Positions 28,822 to 37,053 of a stretch of DNA of 64,000 nucleotides are shown here, one piece after another. The stretch is taken from contig CP065010.1 of the NCBI GenBank assembly GCA_016699775.1, positions 186,001 through 250,000 of the forward strand, given 5' to 3'. The notes below the pieces were generated by a model. That model was not told where the DNA came from. It ran no database searches and saw nothing but the letters and a program-made list of their open reading frames with translations. The position numbers and the translations under genes were made by a program. How positions within the stretch are numbered: the stretch's first letter is position 1; every line of letters starts with the position of its first letter. The DNA is from Candidatus Falkowbacteria bacterium. Its GTDB lineage: Bacteria > Patescibacteriota > Patescibacteriia > Patescibacteriales > Patescibacteriaceae.

Positions 28822-29721
28822 TTATAAATTAATTCCAAAGTGTTGCAGTCTTTTATTATATTCAGACTTAAAATATTCACGACGATCAATAGTATGTAGT
28901 TTTAAAATGTGATCATTAATAATCACTTGTTTATTTTGGTTGGCTAATTTTTTTATTGCCGGAGACATTAAATGTTCTTGAATTTTTTTTGCGATTTTTT
29001 CTAAAAAATTAAAAGTTTTAAATGCTGTCTTTTTGGTTGATTTTTCTTGAAAGTAATATCGGGGTTGGTTGTTTGGGATTTGCCAGTTAGGTAGCTTATT
29101 TTTTAACCATGAGTTGGCTTTAATTAATGCATTAAAAATTTCTGAGCTTCCATATAACGGTAATAGGCCGCTTAGCCAATAGGTAAAGTAAAAATCATCC
29201 TCAACTTGGCATAATGATACATCTAGAGCACTATCATCAACTAAAAAACTTAAGCAGAGTTGATCCTTATTTTTTTTGGCGGTGGGTCGTAAACCAAAAA
29301 TTTTTAAAATAATTGTGGCAGAAACTTTAACAAACCAGAGACGATTAGTTTTGGTAATAATAAATAAATCAGTGTCACTGCTGGCTCGTAGATTATGAGA
29401 GCCAATAATATTGGCTAAGCAAATAAGTTGAATCCCGGGTAACCAGCGAATAAGTCGTAAACGACGTTTGGCTGTTACTATTTTTCTATTAGCTTCAAGG
29501 TAGCGTTGTCGGCGGATTGAAATAAGTTCCCCGCGACCTGGTAAAAAAACAAACCCGTCTTTTGTTTCTAAAGGTAGGGTATTTGTTTCTATAGTTTCTA
29601 TAATTTCATGTAGGCTGGCACCAACAGGTACATATTGCCAAATTTCAAAAGTTGAAAGTGGATAATCAAAAATATCAAAGTAGGCGACTGTTTTGATAAT
29701 AGCTTGGGATAGCGAGGACAT
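28822..29721 (-). CDS. Nucleotidyltransferase-like (Pol-beta fold) protein
   Basis: 299 residues. An N-terminal helix-turn-helix-like region (~1-65; VAYFDIFDYPLSTFEIWQYV) precedes an NTase-type core, IIGSHNLRASSDTDLFIIT, where GS and DxD are the catalytic marks of nucleotidyltransferases. The third acidic residue could be in LDVSLCQVED. The C-terminal part is basic and helical. Substrate unknown. It is 8 bases downstream of rmuC and is immediately followed by the O-antigen-ligase-like gene. Confidence 0.65.
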   Translation of the reverse strand: MSSLSQAIIKTVAYFDIFDYPLSTFEIWQYVPVGASLHEIIETIETNTLPLETKDGFVFLPGRGELISIRRQRYLEANRKIVTAKRRLRLIRWLPGIQLICLANIIGSHNLRASSDTDLFIITKTNRLWFVKVSATIILKIFGLRPTAKKNKDQLCLSFLVDDSALDVSLCQVEDDFYFTYWLSGLLPLYGSSEIFNALIKANSWLKNKLPNWQIPNNQPRYYFQEKSTKKTAFKTFNFLEKIAKKIQEHLMSPAIKKLANQNKQVIINDHILKLHTIDRREYFKSEYNKRLQHFGINL

Positions 29722-29729
29722 GATAATAA

Positions 29730-30836
29730 TTAATCATTTTCTAACAAAGGCTTTTCAACTTCTATGGCATCAATTGAAGATTCCAAGCCGGTAATTTTAA
29801 TTACATCTTTATCAACTTTTTTAAATTCTTTGTAGGCACTATTAAAGTGGTTAACTGTAGTTGACATACTGGTACCCAATTTTTGCATGTAGGTATTATA
29901 GACAGTCAAATGCTGACTTAATTTTTCAACATTAGCGCGAATCGTGATGGCAGTTTCTTCAATGTGCATGGCTCGTAACCCTTGCAAGACTGTTTGTAAG
30001 TAGGCTAAGAAAGAAGTTGGTGAAACAATAATAACTTTATACTTACTAGCAGCTCGTTGAATTAAATTTTCTGTTTCCTCAGTGACAGCTCCAATTTTGT
30101 TAATAATTAAATCATAGTAAATTGCTTCATGCGGAATAAACATAAAGGCAAAATCCATAGTTCCTTTTTCCGGTTGAATATATTTTGAGGTTTCAATAAT
30201 TCGATTTTTTAAATCACTTAAAAATATTTTTTCGAAGCGTTCTTTTTCAACTGGGTCATTTGTCTCACTAATACGATTATAATTTTCCAAAGAAAATTTT
30301 GAGTCAATGGGAATGATTTTATCTTTCACAAAAACTGCTGCATCAACAATCGTGCCATCAGGAAAACCAAACTGCATTTGATAACTACCAGCGGGCATAA
30401 CATTTTTTAATAATGTTTCCAAATAGTATTCTCCGAGTACACCTCGTTGTTTTGGATTTTTTAAAATATCTTGAAGGCTTTGTAACTGACCAGAAAAATT
30501 CACAACCTGACGATTAGTTTCATCAAGTTTAGTAAGCTTCTCAGTTACATCAGAAATGAGTTTGGCTGATTGACCACTGATGGCTTGAATAATTTTAGTT
30601 GTTTCTCCAAATTGCCGACTATGAGCAGCATGAGTTTCGGAAAGTTTTTCATCAAGGATTTTTCGCATTTCACGATTTTGTTCATTCAAGCCACTGAGCC
30701 GTTCCATTAAGGCTCCCAATTCGCCAGTACCAGAGGATTGAGGTCGTTTTAGAAAAACAATAATCGCCGTGATAATTCCACCGGTAATGAGGATGCCGAA
30801 GATAAGTATTAATGAAAATAGAGAAGAATTGTCCAT
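29730..30836 (-). CDS. rmuC: RmuC-family DNA recombination protein
   Basis: 368 residues. One N-terminal transmembrane helix (~7-30), a coiled-coil region (~38-110; LMERLSGLNEQNREMRKIL), then the RmuC nuclease-like core with KQRGVLGEYYLETLL, PDGTIVDAAVFV, PIDSKFSLENY and FMFIPHEAIYYDLI. The family limits inversions and rearrangements at repeats, perhaps as a restriction-like nuclease. Length and motifs are normal. It is the first gene of a minus-strand run continuing through the NTase-like gene. Confidence 0.92.
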   Translation of the reverse strand: MDNSSLFSLILIFGILITGGIITAIIVFLKRPQSSGTGELGALMERLSGLNEQNREMRKILDEKLSETHAAHSRQFGETTKIIQAISGQSAKLISDVTEKLTKLDETNRQVVNFSGQLQSLQDILKNPKQRGVLGEYYLETLLKNVMPAGSYQMQFGFPDGTIVDAAVFVKDKIIPIDSKFSLENYNRISETNDPVEKERFEKIFLSDLKNRIIETSKYIQPEKGTMDFAFMFIPHEAIYYDLIINKIGAVTEETENLIQRAASKYKVIIVSPTSFLAYLQTVLQGLRAMHIEETAITIRANVEKLSQHLTVYNTYMQKLGTSMSTTVNHFNSAYKEFKKVDKDVIKITGLESSIDAIEVEKPLLEND

Positions 30837-30904
30837 ATATGATAGTTTTAGTATACTCTAAATAGGAATGATAATGAAATTTGAATTTGGTTGTTTATAG
30901 GTAA

Positions 30905-31030
30905 GTTTTTACTTTATCATTCTGCCCTCTGAGAGGGCAAGTTTTATAACTTTTTAATTAATGAATTCTGGATTCTTATTATTAATAAGATAAGCTTTAT
31001 AGCATTATAACCTTATAACTTTCTACTAAT
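30905..31030. repeat. AT-rich spacer with TTATAAC-type units
   Basis: Divergent region between rmuC and the plus-strand small genes, with TTTTATAACTTTTTAATTAATG and then a cluster TTATAACCTTATAACTTT right before the first small gene. The unit matches those near the tRNAs and tsf. It also contains GCCCTCTGAGAGGGC, a short perfect hairpin near 30922. Confidence 0.5.
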
Positions 31031-31034
31031 TTTT

Positions 31035-31175
31035 ATGTCACATTCATTTTTTTCCTGGAAAGCCCGCCATTCGTTTGTTATGCCTATAGTTTATTTTCTA
31101 TTGGGTTTTCTGGTGGCGTGGTTAATGTCAGCGGATACGTTTCGGTATATGTTTAATACAATGCTCGGTCAATAA
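31035..31175 (+). CDS. 46-residue single-pass membrane miniprotein
   Basis: Begins MSHSFFSWKARHSFVMP, then one transmembrane helix (VYFLLGFLVAWLMS) and ends DTFRYMFNTMLGQ. The stop is followed by TATG so that the next small gene starts 1 base later. Too short for family assignment; compact frame, membrane helix and coupling argue for a real gene. Confidence 0.5.
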   Translation: MSHSFFSWKARHSFVMPIVYFLLGFLVAWLMSADTFRYMFNTMLGQ

Positions 31176-31176
31176 T

Positions 31177-31317
31177 ATGAAAAGTAGGGGACGAACAAAG
31201 GTAGGCAGTAGTCGTGGAAATCCAGGTTATCGGACACCAAGTTTTTTTAAGAATAAACCGGTGAGTGGTAAAAATGTAATCAATAATGCAAAGATGAAAA
31301 AAGATCTTAAGTTTTAA
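31177..31317 (+). CDS. 46-residue basic miniprotein
   Basis: Strongly basic and Ser/Asn-rich: starts MKSRGRTKVGSSRGNPGYRT, ends NAKMKKDLKF, no Cys and no hydrophobic segment. It could bind nucleic acid, but that is only a charge argument. It begins at the TAATATG junction with the preceding miniprotein, so the pair is likely translated together. Confidence 0.45.
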   Translation: MKSRGRTKVGSSRGNPGYRTPSFFKNKPVSGKNVINNAKMKKDLKF

Positions 31318-31439
31318 TATAAGAAAGTTAGTTTGGATTATTCTCACTTATAACTGACATTATATAAAATTGGGTGCTTACCCTTTTTTTAATATTGAAT
31401 TATAATTTTTTATCTAATATTAAAGAAAATTTTTGTCTA

Positions 31440-31469
31440 TTGACAATATTATATCCAATAGGATATAAT
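31440..31469 (+). promoter_or_regulatory. Consensus promoter with a palindromic operator over the -10
   Basis: TTGACA (31440-31445), 18-base spacer and TATAAT (31464-31469). The perfect 22-base palindrome ATTATATCC-AATA-GGATATAAT (31448-31469) covers the spacer and the whole -10. That position is what a repressor needs to block RNA polymerase, and the operon encodes an Xre-type antitoxin. The predicted transcript starts near 31476, 33 bases before the toxin ATG. Confidence 0.85.
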
Positions 31470-31508
31470 GAAACAACCTTTATCTCCCTCCTTAATAAAG
31501 AAATAAAT

Positions 31509-31934
31509 ATGGAAGCTGTTTACTATTATGATCCAGAATTAGAATACTGCCCAGTAAAGAATTATTTTGAACAATATAGAAATCATCCACAAGATAGTCC
31601 AAAGCAAAAAGATAGAAACTTACGAATGCTAGTTGATATTCGTGGAAAAATAGATATGGTTATTCTGAACAATGGAAGGCCTATACCACCAATCTCCACA
31701 CCTTTGAAGGAATATGGTTGCATTGAAATTCATCACCGAAAAAATAAAGATGTTCTTATTAGAATTATTTATTTTAGGAGTGAATCTAAAATTGTGTTAG
31801 TGCATTCGTTTGAAAAACCTAGCAATTATTCCAGTAATAAAGAAAGGAAGAAAATTGATCATGAATTTGAAATTGCGAAAAAAAGAAAATTGTTATTTAT
31901 TAGTAACCCTACATTATATGAAAAATATGAATAA
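31509..31934 (+). CDS. RelE/HigB-like (Gp49 family) toxin
   Basis: 141 residues. The pattern of the HigB/Gp49 toxins is visible: MLVDIRGKIDMVIL, PPISTPLKEYGCIEIHH, DVLIRIIYFRSESKIVLVHSFEKP, then a helix with basic residues (IAKKRKLLFIS). Such proteins are ribosome-dependent mRNA interferases. The start chosen lies 33 bases after the predicted transcription start; a longer frame upstream would begin before the promoter. The gene overlaps the antitoxin ATG by 8 bases (ATGAATAA). Typical of toxin-first HigBA loci. It is longer than usual (~100). Confidence 0.8.
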   Translation: MEAVYYYDPELEYCPVKNYFEQYRNHPQDSPKQKDRNLRMLVDIRGKIDMVILNNGRPIPPISTPLKEYGCIEIHHRKNKDVLIRIIYFRSESKIVLVHSFEKPSNYSSNKERKKIDHEFEIAKKRKLLFISNPTLYEKYE

Positions 31935-32343
31935 AAAAAATAATGATATATTGGCTGATATTAAAAGTCATAAGAAGTTTTTAGAATATTCTAATAATAC
32001 TGGAGTAAGATTAAGATTGGCAGTTGAAGTATTTAATGCAAGAGAAAGATTGGGTCTTAATCAGCAGCAGTTGGCTATGAAACTTGGATCAACACAGAAA
32101 GTAGTATCAAGAATAGAGAATGGGGAGGTTAATATAGGAATCGAGTTTTTGAATAGATTAAAAATAGCTTTAAATTTTAGTACAGAAGTTTTATCTCGGG
32201 TGTTTAATTTAGAAATGCCCGCTATTCTTCAGGTGCAATTTGTTGCACGTGATAGTAGTATGGAGGATAGTATTCATAACACTTCAAAAAAATGCTTAAC
32301 AGTTACAAATAGCACTGTTAATTTAAGTATAATTAATAAATAA
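31927..32343 (+). CDS. Xre-family HTH antitoxin
   Basis: 138 residues. The helix-turn-helix spans ~39-80: ARERLGLNQQQLAMKLGSTQ, then VVSRIENGEVN and FLNRLKIAL. The N-terminal 30 residues are charged, and the C-terminal part after the HTH (LEMPAILQVQF...) is extended and not of a known class. It probably binds the palindrome over the operon's -10 and neutralises the preceding toxin. Its start inside the toxin's last codons implies coupled translation. A longer frame overlapping the toxin gene exists but is not needed. Confidence 0.8.
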   Translation: MNKKNNDILADIKSHKKFLEYSNNTGVRLRLAVEVFNARERLGLNQQQLAMKLGSTQKVVSRIENGEVNIGIEFLNRLKIALNFSTEVLSRVFNLEMPAILQVQFVARDSSMEDSIHNTSKKCLTVTNSTVNLSIINK

Positions 32344-32348
32344 GGTAT

Positions 32349-32783
32349 ATGAAACATATTTGGACAGTATTGTGTCAAAAATCATCCATAGATTTTGAAA
32401 CTAATCTTTTAAGTCTCTTTAATTGTGTTGAGCAGCTCGATTTAGAAATTGAAAAGTCTAAACAGTTAGTCGAGAATTTAGTTTTACCTATAGAATTAAG
32501 TTTAATAAGTTTTTGGATAATTGAGGATTCAAATCAAGATAATAATTTAGAGATGAAATATCAATTAACAGACCCTAATAAAAAAATTCTTAATCAGTTT
32601 AATTACAAGTTTGAAATAAAAAAGGGTTCCGTGAGATTCAGAAATAGAATTCATATTCAAGGTTTGAATATATCGGTACCAGGAAGATATACAATAAATA
32701 TAATGCAAAAAAAAGATGGTAGTATTGGAGAGTTTGTTGAAGTTTTAAATTTGCCAGTAGATGTAAATATTACTTATAAGTAA
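32349..32783 (+). CDS. DUF6941-like protein, third gene of the toxin-antitoxin operon
   Basis: 144 residues, 5 bases after the antitoxin stop. It opens MKHIWTVLCQKSSIDFETNL and SLFNCVEQLDLEI, then several strands, and ends with GLNISVPGRYTINIMQKKDG and GEFVEVLNLPVDV, an arrangement like DUF6941 proteins (LC-D...KLSLIG...PGRYxFRI...). No catalytic residues are evident; beta-sandwich fold likely. Being under the same promoter, it may modify toxin or antitoxin, or carry out a related defence or stress role. The family match is by pattern only. Confidence 0.55.
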   Translation: MKHIWTVLCQKSSIDFETNLLSLFNCVEQLDLEIEKSKQLVENLVLPIELSLISFWIIEDSNQDNNLEMKYQLTDPNKKILNQFNYKFEIKKGSVRFRNRIHIQGLNISVPGRYTINIMQKKDGSIGEFVEVLNLPVDVNITYK

Positions 32784-32791
32784 TATTTTAA

Positions 32792-32830
32792 AGAAATACC
32801 AGATTCTATAAAAAATTTGGTATTTTTTAT
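32792..32830. terminator. Terminator shared by the TA operon and topA
   Basis: AAATACCA and TGGTATTT pair around an AT-rich loop; TTTTTTATA follows on the plus strand, and AAAGAAATA runs to the other side. It separates converging genes. Confidence 0.75.
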
Positions 32831-32833
32831 ATT

Positions 32834-33208
32834 CTACTTCCCATACTCACACCCTTTAGCACTACATTTAGGTGTGTCTTTCCCTTCAACTAATGGTGCT
32901 CCACAATCAGGGCACATATCGCCTGTAGGTTTTGAGTTAAAAGCTGTTTTGCAATCAGGGTAGCGATCACAGGCATAGAAGATTCCGCGTCGACTGCGTT
33001 TTTGAACTATATTCCCTTCTTTGCATTTCGGACATTTAATGGTCGGTCCTTCGCTGACATTTAGATTTTTAATATTTTTACATTTTGGATAATTACTACA
33101 GCCAAGAAATGGTCCAAAGCGACCAGTTTTAATCACCATTGGACTTTCACATTTCTCACAAACATCATCTTTGTGTTTTTCAGTTAAAGCTTTCATTTTC
33201 TCATCCAT
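32834..33208 (-). pseudogene. topA: Detached C-terminal zinc-ribbon part of DNA topoisomerase I
   Basis: 124 residues made of three four-Cys zinc ribbons: CEKCESPMVIKTGRFGPFLG ... CSNYPKCKNIK, then CPKCKEGNIVQKR...CDRYPDC and CPDCGAPLV...CSAKGC. This is the normal tail of TopA. It overlaps the main gene's end by 16 bases with its own ATG, and the frame is +1 relative to it. One extra A in the AAAA run of the ATAAAATC segment near 33235 would join them as KNIKINDKNSPEMDEKMKAL. It may be an assembly error, a true mutation or a split gene expressed by coupling. Confidence 0.85.
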
Positions 33209-35055
33209 TTCCGGTGAGTTTTTGTCATTGATTTTATATTTTTACATTCTGGGAAATTGCTACAACCAAGAAACGGACCAAAGCGACCAGTTTTAATCAC
33301 CATTGGACTACCACATTTCTCACATTTCTCATCAGACATTTTTTCTGGCATGACATCATCTTTACTAACCTCATCATATTTAGCTGTGAGGTTAGCATGA
33401 AACGGACCATAGAACTCATTAAGAACTGGTTGCCATTCTTTAGCACCTTCAGCAATTTCATCTAAATCATTTTCAAGTTTCGCGGTAAATTCTAGATCAA
33501 CAATCTTTGGAAAATGAGCAATTAGTAAATCAATGACAATTCCGGCAATGTCAGTTGGTTTTAATCGTTTATTTTCATCACGGTTAACATAATTTCTCGC
33601 TTCAATCGTACTGATAGTTGGAGCATAGGTTGAAGGTCGTCCAATACCAAATTTTTCTAATTCTTTAACCAAGGTTGCATCACTGTAGCGGGCTGGTGGT
33701 TTGGTAAAATGTTGCTCTGGTTTAAGTTCTTTCAAATCAACAATTTCTTTTTCTTGTACATCTGGTAATAGTGTTTCCTGACTTTTTTCAGGATAAATTT
33801 GTAAGTAACCAGGAAAGAAAATTGTTTGACCGGTAGCACGAAATTCAGCGCGTCCGGCTGTAACATCAATTGCCACTTGATCTAATTCAGCTGGTGGCAT
33901 TTGACTGGCCACAGCTCGTTGCCAAATTAAACGATAGAGTTTTAATTGATTGGGTGCTAAGTATTCTTTTAGATTATCTGGAGTGCGCGTAACTTCAGAA
34001 GGACGAATTGCTTCGTGGGCTTCTTGAGCGCCTTTTGATTTTGTTTTAAAACGACGAGCTTCACTTAATGCATATTCTTTGCCAAGAGTAGAAGTTAAAT
34101 GTTCGCGTGCTTCATCAAGAAATTTTTGTGATAGATTTAGTGAATCAGTTCGCATGTAGGTAATCAAACCAACACTGCCTTCGCTACCCAGTTCAATACC
34201 TTCATATAATTGTTGAGCCAACATCATTGTTTGTTTGGCGGAAAAACCAAGCATGCGGTTGGCGGTTTGCTGTAGACTTGAAGTTGTAAAAGGAGCAGGG
34301 GCTGTTTTTTTTGCTCGCTTTTTTTCAACGCTTTGGACTGTATATTTTTCTTTGCTTAATTCGGTTACTAGGGCGTTAGCGGTTTCATCATTTTTTATTT
34401 CTAATTTATCAAGAGCCTTGCCGTCAAGTTTATTAAGCTCAGCGCTAAACTCTTGTTTATCTGGTGTAATTAAATCTGCAGTTAGGCTCCAGTATTCATC
34501 AGTTTTAAAAGCCTCAATTTCTCGTTCACGCTCTACAATTAATCGAACAGCGACAGATTGCACACGTCCGGCTGATAAACCACGTGCAACTTTTTTCCAT
34601 AGAAATGGAGAAAGTTCATAGCCAACTAATCGATCCAATATTCGACGAGCTTGTTGCGCATTAACTAATTTGTCATCAATCGTCCGTGGATGAGCTAAGG
34701 CTTCTTCAATAGCTTCTCGTGTAATTTCATGAAAAACAATTCGTTGAGTTTTATCAGTCGATAATTTAAGTGCTTCCGCTAAGTGCCAAGCAATAGCTTC
34801 TCCTTCGCGGTCTTCATCAGAGGCTAGAATTACTTCAGTGGCCTTATCTGCCAACTTCTTTAATTTAGTAACGGTTTTTTTTGCCTTGGTTGGAATAATA
34901 TATTGAGGCATAAAGTCATGCTCAACATCAATGCCTAATTTTGATTTTGGTAAATCACGAATATGACCAAAAGAAGATTCTACAGCAAAATCTTTACCAA
35001 GAAATTTGGCAATAGTTTTGGCTTTGGTAGGTGACTCAACGATTACTAGTTTCAT
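33193..35055 (-). CDS. topA: DNA topoisomerase I (type IA), main part
   Basis: Relaxes negative supercoils by single-strand passage. TOPRIM domain starts MKLVIVESPTKAKTIAKF with the acidic DEDREGEAIAWHL; the catalytic Tyr lies in GLITYMRTDS (~residue 298). The core continues to ~580, then one zinc ribbon (CEKCGSPMVIKTGRFGPFLG, CSNFPECKNIK) before the frame ends in SMTKTHRKWMRK. The two ribbons before and after the break are nearly identical at DNA level, indicating tandem duplication. See the detached tail for the frameshift. The minus-strand gene follows dprA. Confidence 0.95.
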   Translation of the reverse strand: MKLVIVESPTKAKTIAKFLGKDFAVESSFGHIRDLPKSKLGIDVEHDFMPQYIIPTKAKKTVTKLKKLADKATEVILASDEDREGEAIAWHLAEALKLSTDKTQRIVFHEITREAIEEALAHPRTIDDKLVNAQQARRILDRLVGYELSPFLWKKVARGLSAGRVQSVAVRLIVEREREIEAFKTDEYWSLTADLITPDKQEFSAELNKLDGKALDKLEIKNDETANALVTELSKEKYTVQSVEKKRAKKTAPAPFTTSSLQQTANRMLGFSAKQTMMLAQQLYEGIELGSEGSVGLITYMRTDSLNLSQKFLDEAREHLTSTLGKEYALSEARRFKTKSKGAQEAHEAIRPSEVTRTPDNLKEYLAPNQLKLYRLIWQRAVASQMPPAELDQVAIDVTAGRAEFRATGQTIFFPGYLQIYPEKSQETLLPDVQEKEIVDLKELKPEQHFTKPPARYSDATLVKELEKFGIGRPSTYAPTISTIEARNYVNRDENKRLKPTDIAGIVIDLLIAHFPKIVDLEFTAKLENDLDEIAEGAKEWQPVLNEFYGPFHANLTAKYDEVSKDDVMPEKMSDEKCEKCGSPMVIKTGRFGPFLGCSNFPECKNIKSMTKTHRKWMRK

Positions 35056-35096
35056 GAATTTTATTACAAATTAATAAAAGAGGGGAGAACATTTTT

Positions 35097-36179
35097 CTAT
35101 AAAATACGAATATACTGCATATTTCCAATATTTTTGACGAGGCCATTTATTTCCATAATAGTCAGTCTACTGTTTATTGTACTCATGTCAAGTTGAGTCA
35201 GCTCTACTAGCTCATTAATATGACGCGGTTCAAATTCTAAAAATTTTAAAATTTCTTCTTCTTTTTCTGAAGCCTGAAGTTTGGTTGCAGTTGGTGTTTG
35301 ATCTAGAGTTACATTCATTCCTAATATAGAAAAAATGTCCTGAGTTTCGGTAATCGGCCAGGCTCCAAGTTTAATAAGGTTATTTGTTCCTTGGGATGAA
35401 GGTGAAAAAATGGATCCGGGAACTGCCATTACTTCTCGATTTTCAGCCAGGGCAAAGCGAGCGGTAATTAAGGCTCCTGATTTTTCTGAAGCTTCAATAA
35501 CGAGAGTTGCCTGAGCTAGCCCAGCAATTATCCGATTACGTCTTGGAAAATTATTTTTTAGCGGAGGTGTATCTGGTGGAAATTCGGATAACAAGCAACC
35601 ATCTTTAATAATTTCTTCTGCTAAACTTTTATTGATTGAAGGATAAATAGTATCCAATCCAGTGCCAAGAACAGCCGCCGTTTTTCCATTATTGTCTAAA
35701 GTTACTTGATGAGCCTCAGTATCAATACCTAGTGCTAGTCCGCTTATAATAAGGAAGCCAGCTTGTGTAAGTTCACTAATAATTTTTTTTACAACTTGTT
35801 TGCCATAAAAACTAGCTTGTCGTGGACCAACCACGGCGATTGATGGCTGATCAAAAATTTCTAAATTTCCACGATAATATAATACGAGTGGAGGGTTATG
35901 AATGTGCAGTAGTAATTTTGGATATAGGAGTTCGTCGGTTGTAATAAATTCAATCCGCAAACTTTCAAGTTGATCAAGATATTTTTCTATCTCAAACGTT
36001 TTTCGGAAATTAATCAGTTCAGTAACTTCTATGGCTTGCATTCCTGATTTTAATAAATTTGTTTCCGAAGCATTCCAAATCTTTTCCCAACTATTAAAAA
36101 AGCCCCTCAAGCGTTTAAGGCGAGAGGGACTTAATGTTGGACATTGACTGAGAGCCAGAAGAAAATGTTTTTCTTGCAT
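35097..36179 (-). CDS. dprA: DNA processing protein DprA (Smf)
   Basis: 360 residues. Loads RecA on incoming single-stranded DNA in natural transformation and interacts with SSB. Rossmann-like core motifs: VAVVGPRQASFYGKQVV, SGLALGIDTEAHQ, AAVLGTGLDTIYP, FPPDTPPLKNNFPRRNRIIA, then the C-terminal winged helix (EEEILKFLEFEPRHINELVE). ATG chosen at residue 13 of a longer frame, because the N-terminal SAM-like region starts MQEKHFLLALSQCPTLS. It is upstream of topA on the same strand, and with PilT in this window fits DNA uptake. Confidence 0.94.
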   Translation of the reverse strand: MQEKHFLLALSQCPTLSPSRLKRLRGFFNSWEKIWNASETNLLKSGMQAIEVTELINFRKTFEIEKYLDQLESLRIEFITTDELLYPKLLLHIHNPPLVLYYRGNLEIFDQPSIAVVGPRQASFYGKQVVKKIISELTQAGFLIISGLALGIDTEAHQVTLDNNGKTAAVLGTGLDTIYPSINKSLAEEIIKDGCLLSEFPPDTPPLKNNFPRRNRIIAGLAQATLVIEASEKSGALITARFALAENREVMAVPGSIFSPSSQGTNNLIKLGAWPITETQDIFSILGMNVTLDQTPTATKLQASEKEEEILKFLEFEPRHINELVELTQLDMSTINSRLTIMEINGLVKNIGNMQYIRIL

Positions 36180-36230
36180 ACGACTTATTATATTTACTTT
36201 ACCTATGGATTGCAACTGCTATATAACGCA

Positions 36231-36325
36231 AAAGCACCCCACAGGGTGCCTTTAGACTGCATATGCTTCGATGACGGAAAACGTCACTTACTTCAAAGAA
36301 GCTCCACATAAGACTTATATCTTCT
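36231..36325 (-). ncRNA. Candidate structured RNA ending in a terminator hairpin
   Basis: Read on the minus strand: AAGA/TCTT hairpin, then GCTTC ... GAAGC enclosing TGACG-TTTTC-CGTCA, a short linker, and GCACCC-TGTG-GGGTGC-TTTT as a rho-independent terminator. It lies between the DUF3800 stop and the dprA start, and could be the DUF3800 3' end, a dprA leader or a small RNA. Too little to name a family. Confidence 0.45.
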
Positions 36326-36329
36326 AAAA

Positions 36330-36947
36330 TTATATATTAGAATCTCCGAACTTGTCAACGGGGAATTTGATTGATTCTGTGATTGAAAGTTGGGAATAAA
36401 AGTGGTCTTTTCTCCAATTATATTTTGCATAAATTGCGTTAGCTATAAGATCAGCCATCTGAATTAGCTTTACTTTTCTGGAGTCTCTGTAGTGAATCTT
36501 AATTGTGTATGAGAACTTCCATTGGAAATATGCTTTGATTTTTATATAATCTTCGAGTGAGTTTGAAGAACTTACTTTGGTATTTCGATTGTCTATAAAA
36601 ATTTCTATATCTTGGGAAGCTTCTTTTATTGTTTTCTTTAAAAGAAAAGAAAGAAGAAAGTTAAAACAAAGATTTCCATCTTCTAAGAGGCGTTTACTTG
36701 TTACCTGTAGTTTGTCTAAGACTATATAAGAAATACTATAATCTTTATTTTTGTTTAGTTTGTTTATTAAAGTTGTTTTCTCTGGAAATTCTAAGCGACT
36801 CGTCTTTACTTCATTAATATTATAAGAAGCACAAAAATTCTTTACTAGATTTTTTATTCGTTTTGGTTTTAAAGGAATAAACATAGCAATAACAAAATAA
36901 CGGTCTTGTTTTCCCCATGATCTTGATTCATCAATAAATAACTGCAT
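36330..36947 (-). CDS. DUF3800 domain protein
   Basis: 205 residues. Begins with the family motif LFIDESRSW (the DE pair is the RNase H-like/metal site of DUF3800), has EIFIDNR at ~118 and the late conserved LIQMADLIANAIYAKY. The fold is RNase H-like; activity is unproven. DUF3800 genes are frequent in accessory or mobile contexts, and this one follows two tRNA genes, common integration sites, though no integrase is present. AT-content and style are like neighbours. Confidence 0.8.
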   Translation of the reverse strand: MQLFIDESRSWGKQDRYFVIAMFIPLKPKRIKNLVKNFCASYNINEVKTSRLEFPEKTTLINKLNKNKDYSISYIVLDKLQVTSKRLLEDGNLCFNFLLSFLLKKTIKEASQDIEIFIDNRNTKVSSSNSLEDYIKIKAYFQWKFSYTIKIHYRDSRKVKLIQMADLIANAIYAKYNWRKDHFYSQLSITESIKFPVDKFGDSNI

Positions 36948-37010
36948 ATCATTTTATAATTTGCAGAGGGATTTTTTTATTTAATTATATCTTATACGAA
37001 GAAAAATTTA

Positions 37011-37036
37011 TTGCATAAAAAAAATAATTTATGCAA
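37011..37036 (-). terminator. Terminator after the tRNA-Ile gene
   Basis: TTGCATAAA and TTTATGCAA pair around a T-rich loop, with TAAATTTTTC following on the minus strand, 18 bases after the tRNA end. Confidence 0.65.
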
Positions 37037-37053
37037 GAAGTAAAATAATGTAG

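Noticed and set aside
31374..31508. Longer N-terminus for the RelE/HigB-like toxin.
   Set aside because: It would begin upstream of the consensus promoter that drives the gene and has no family match.
31810..31926. Longer N-terminus for the Xre antitoxin.
   Set aside because: It lies fully within the toxin gene in another frame; the ATG in ATGAATAA gives a normal protein.
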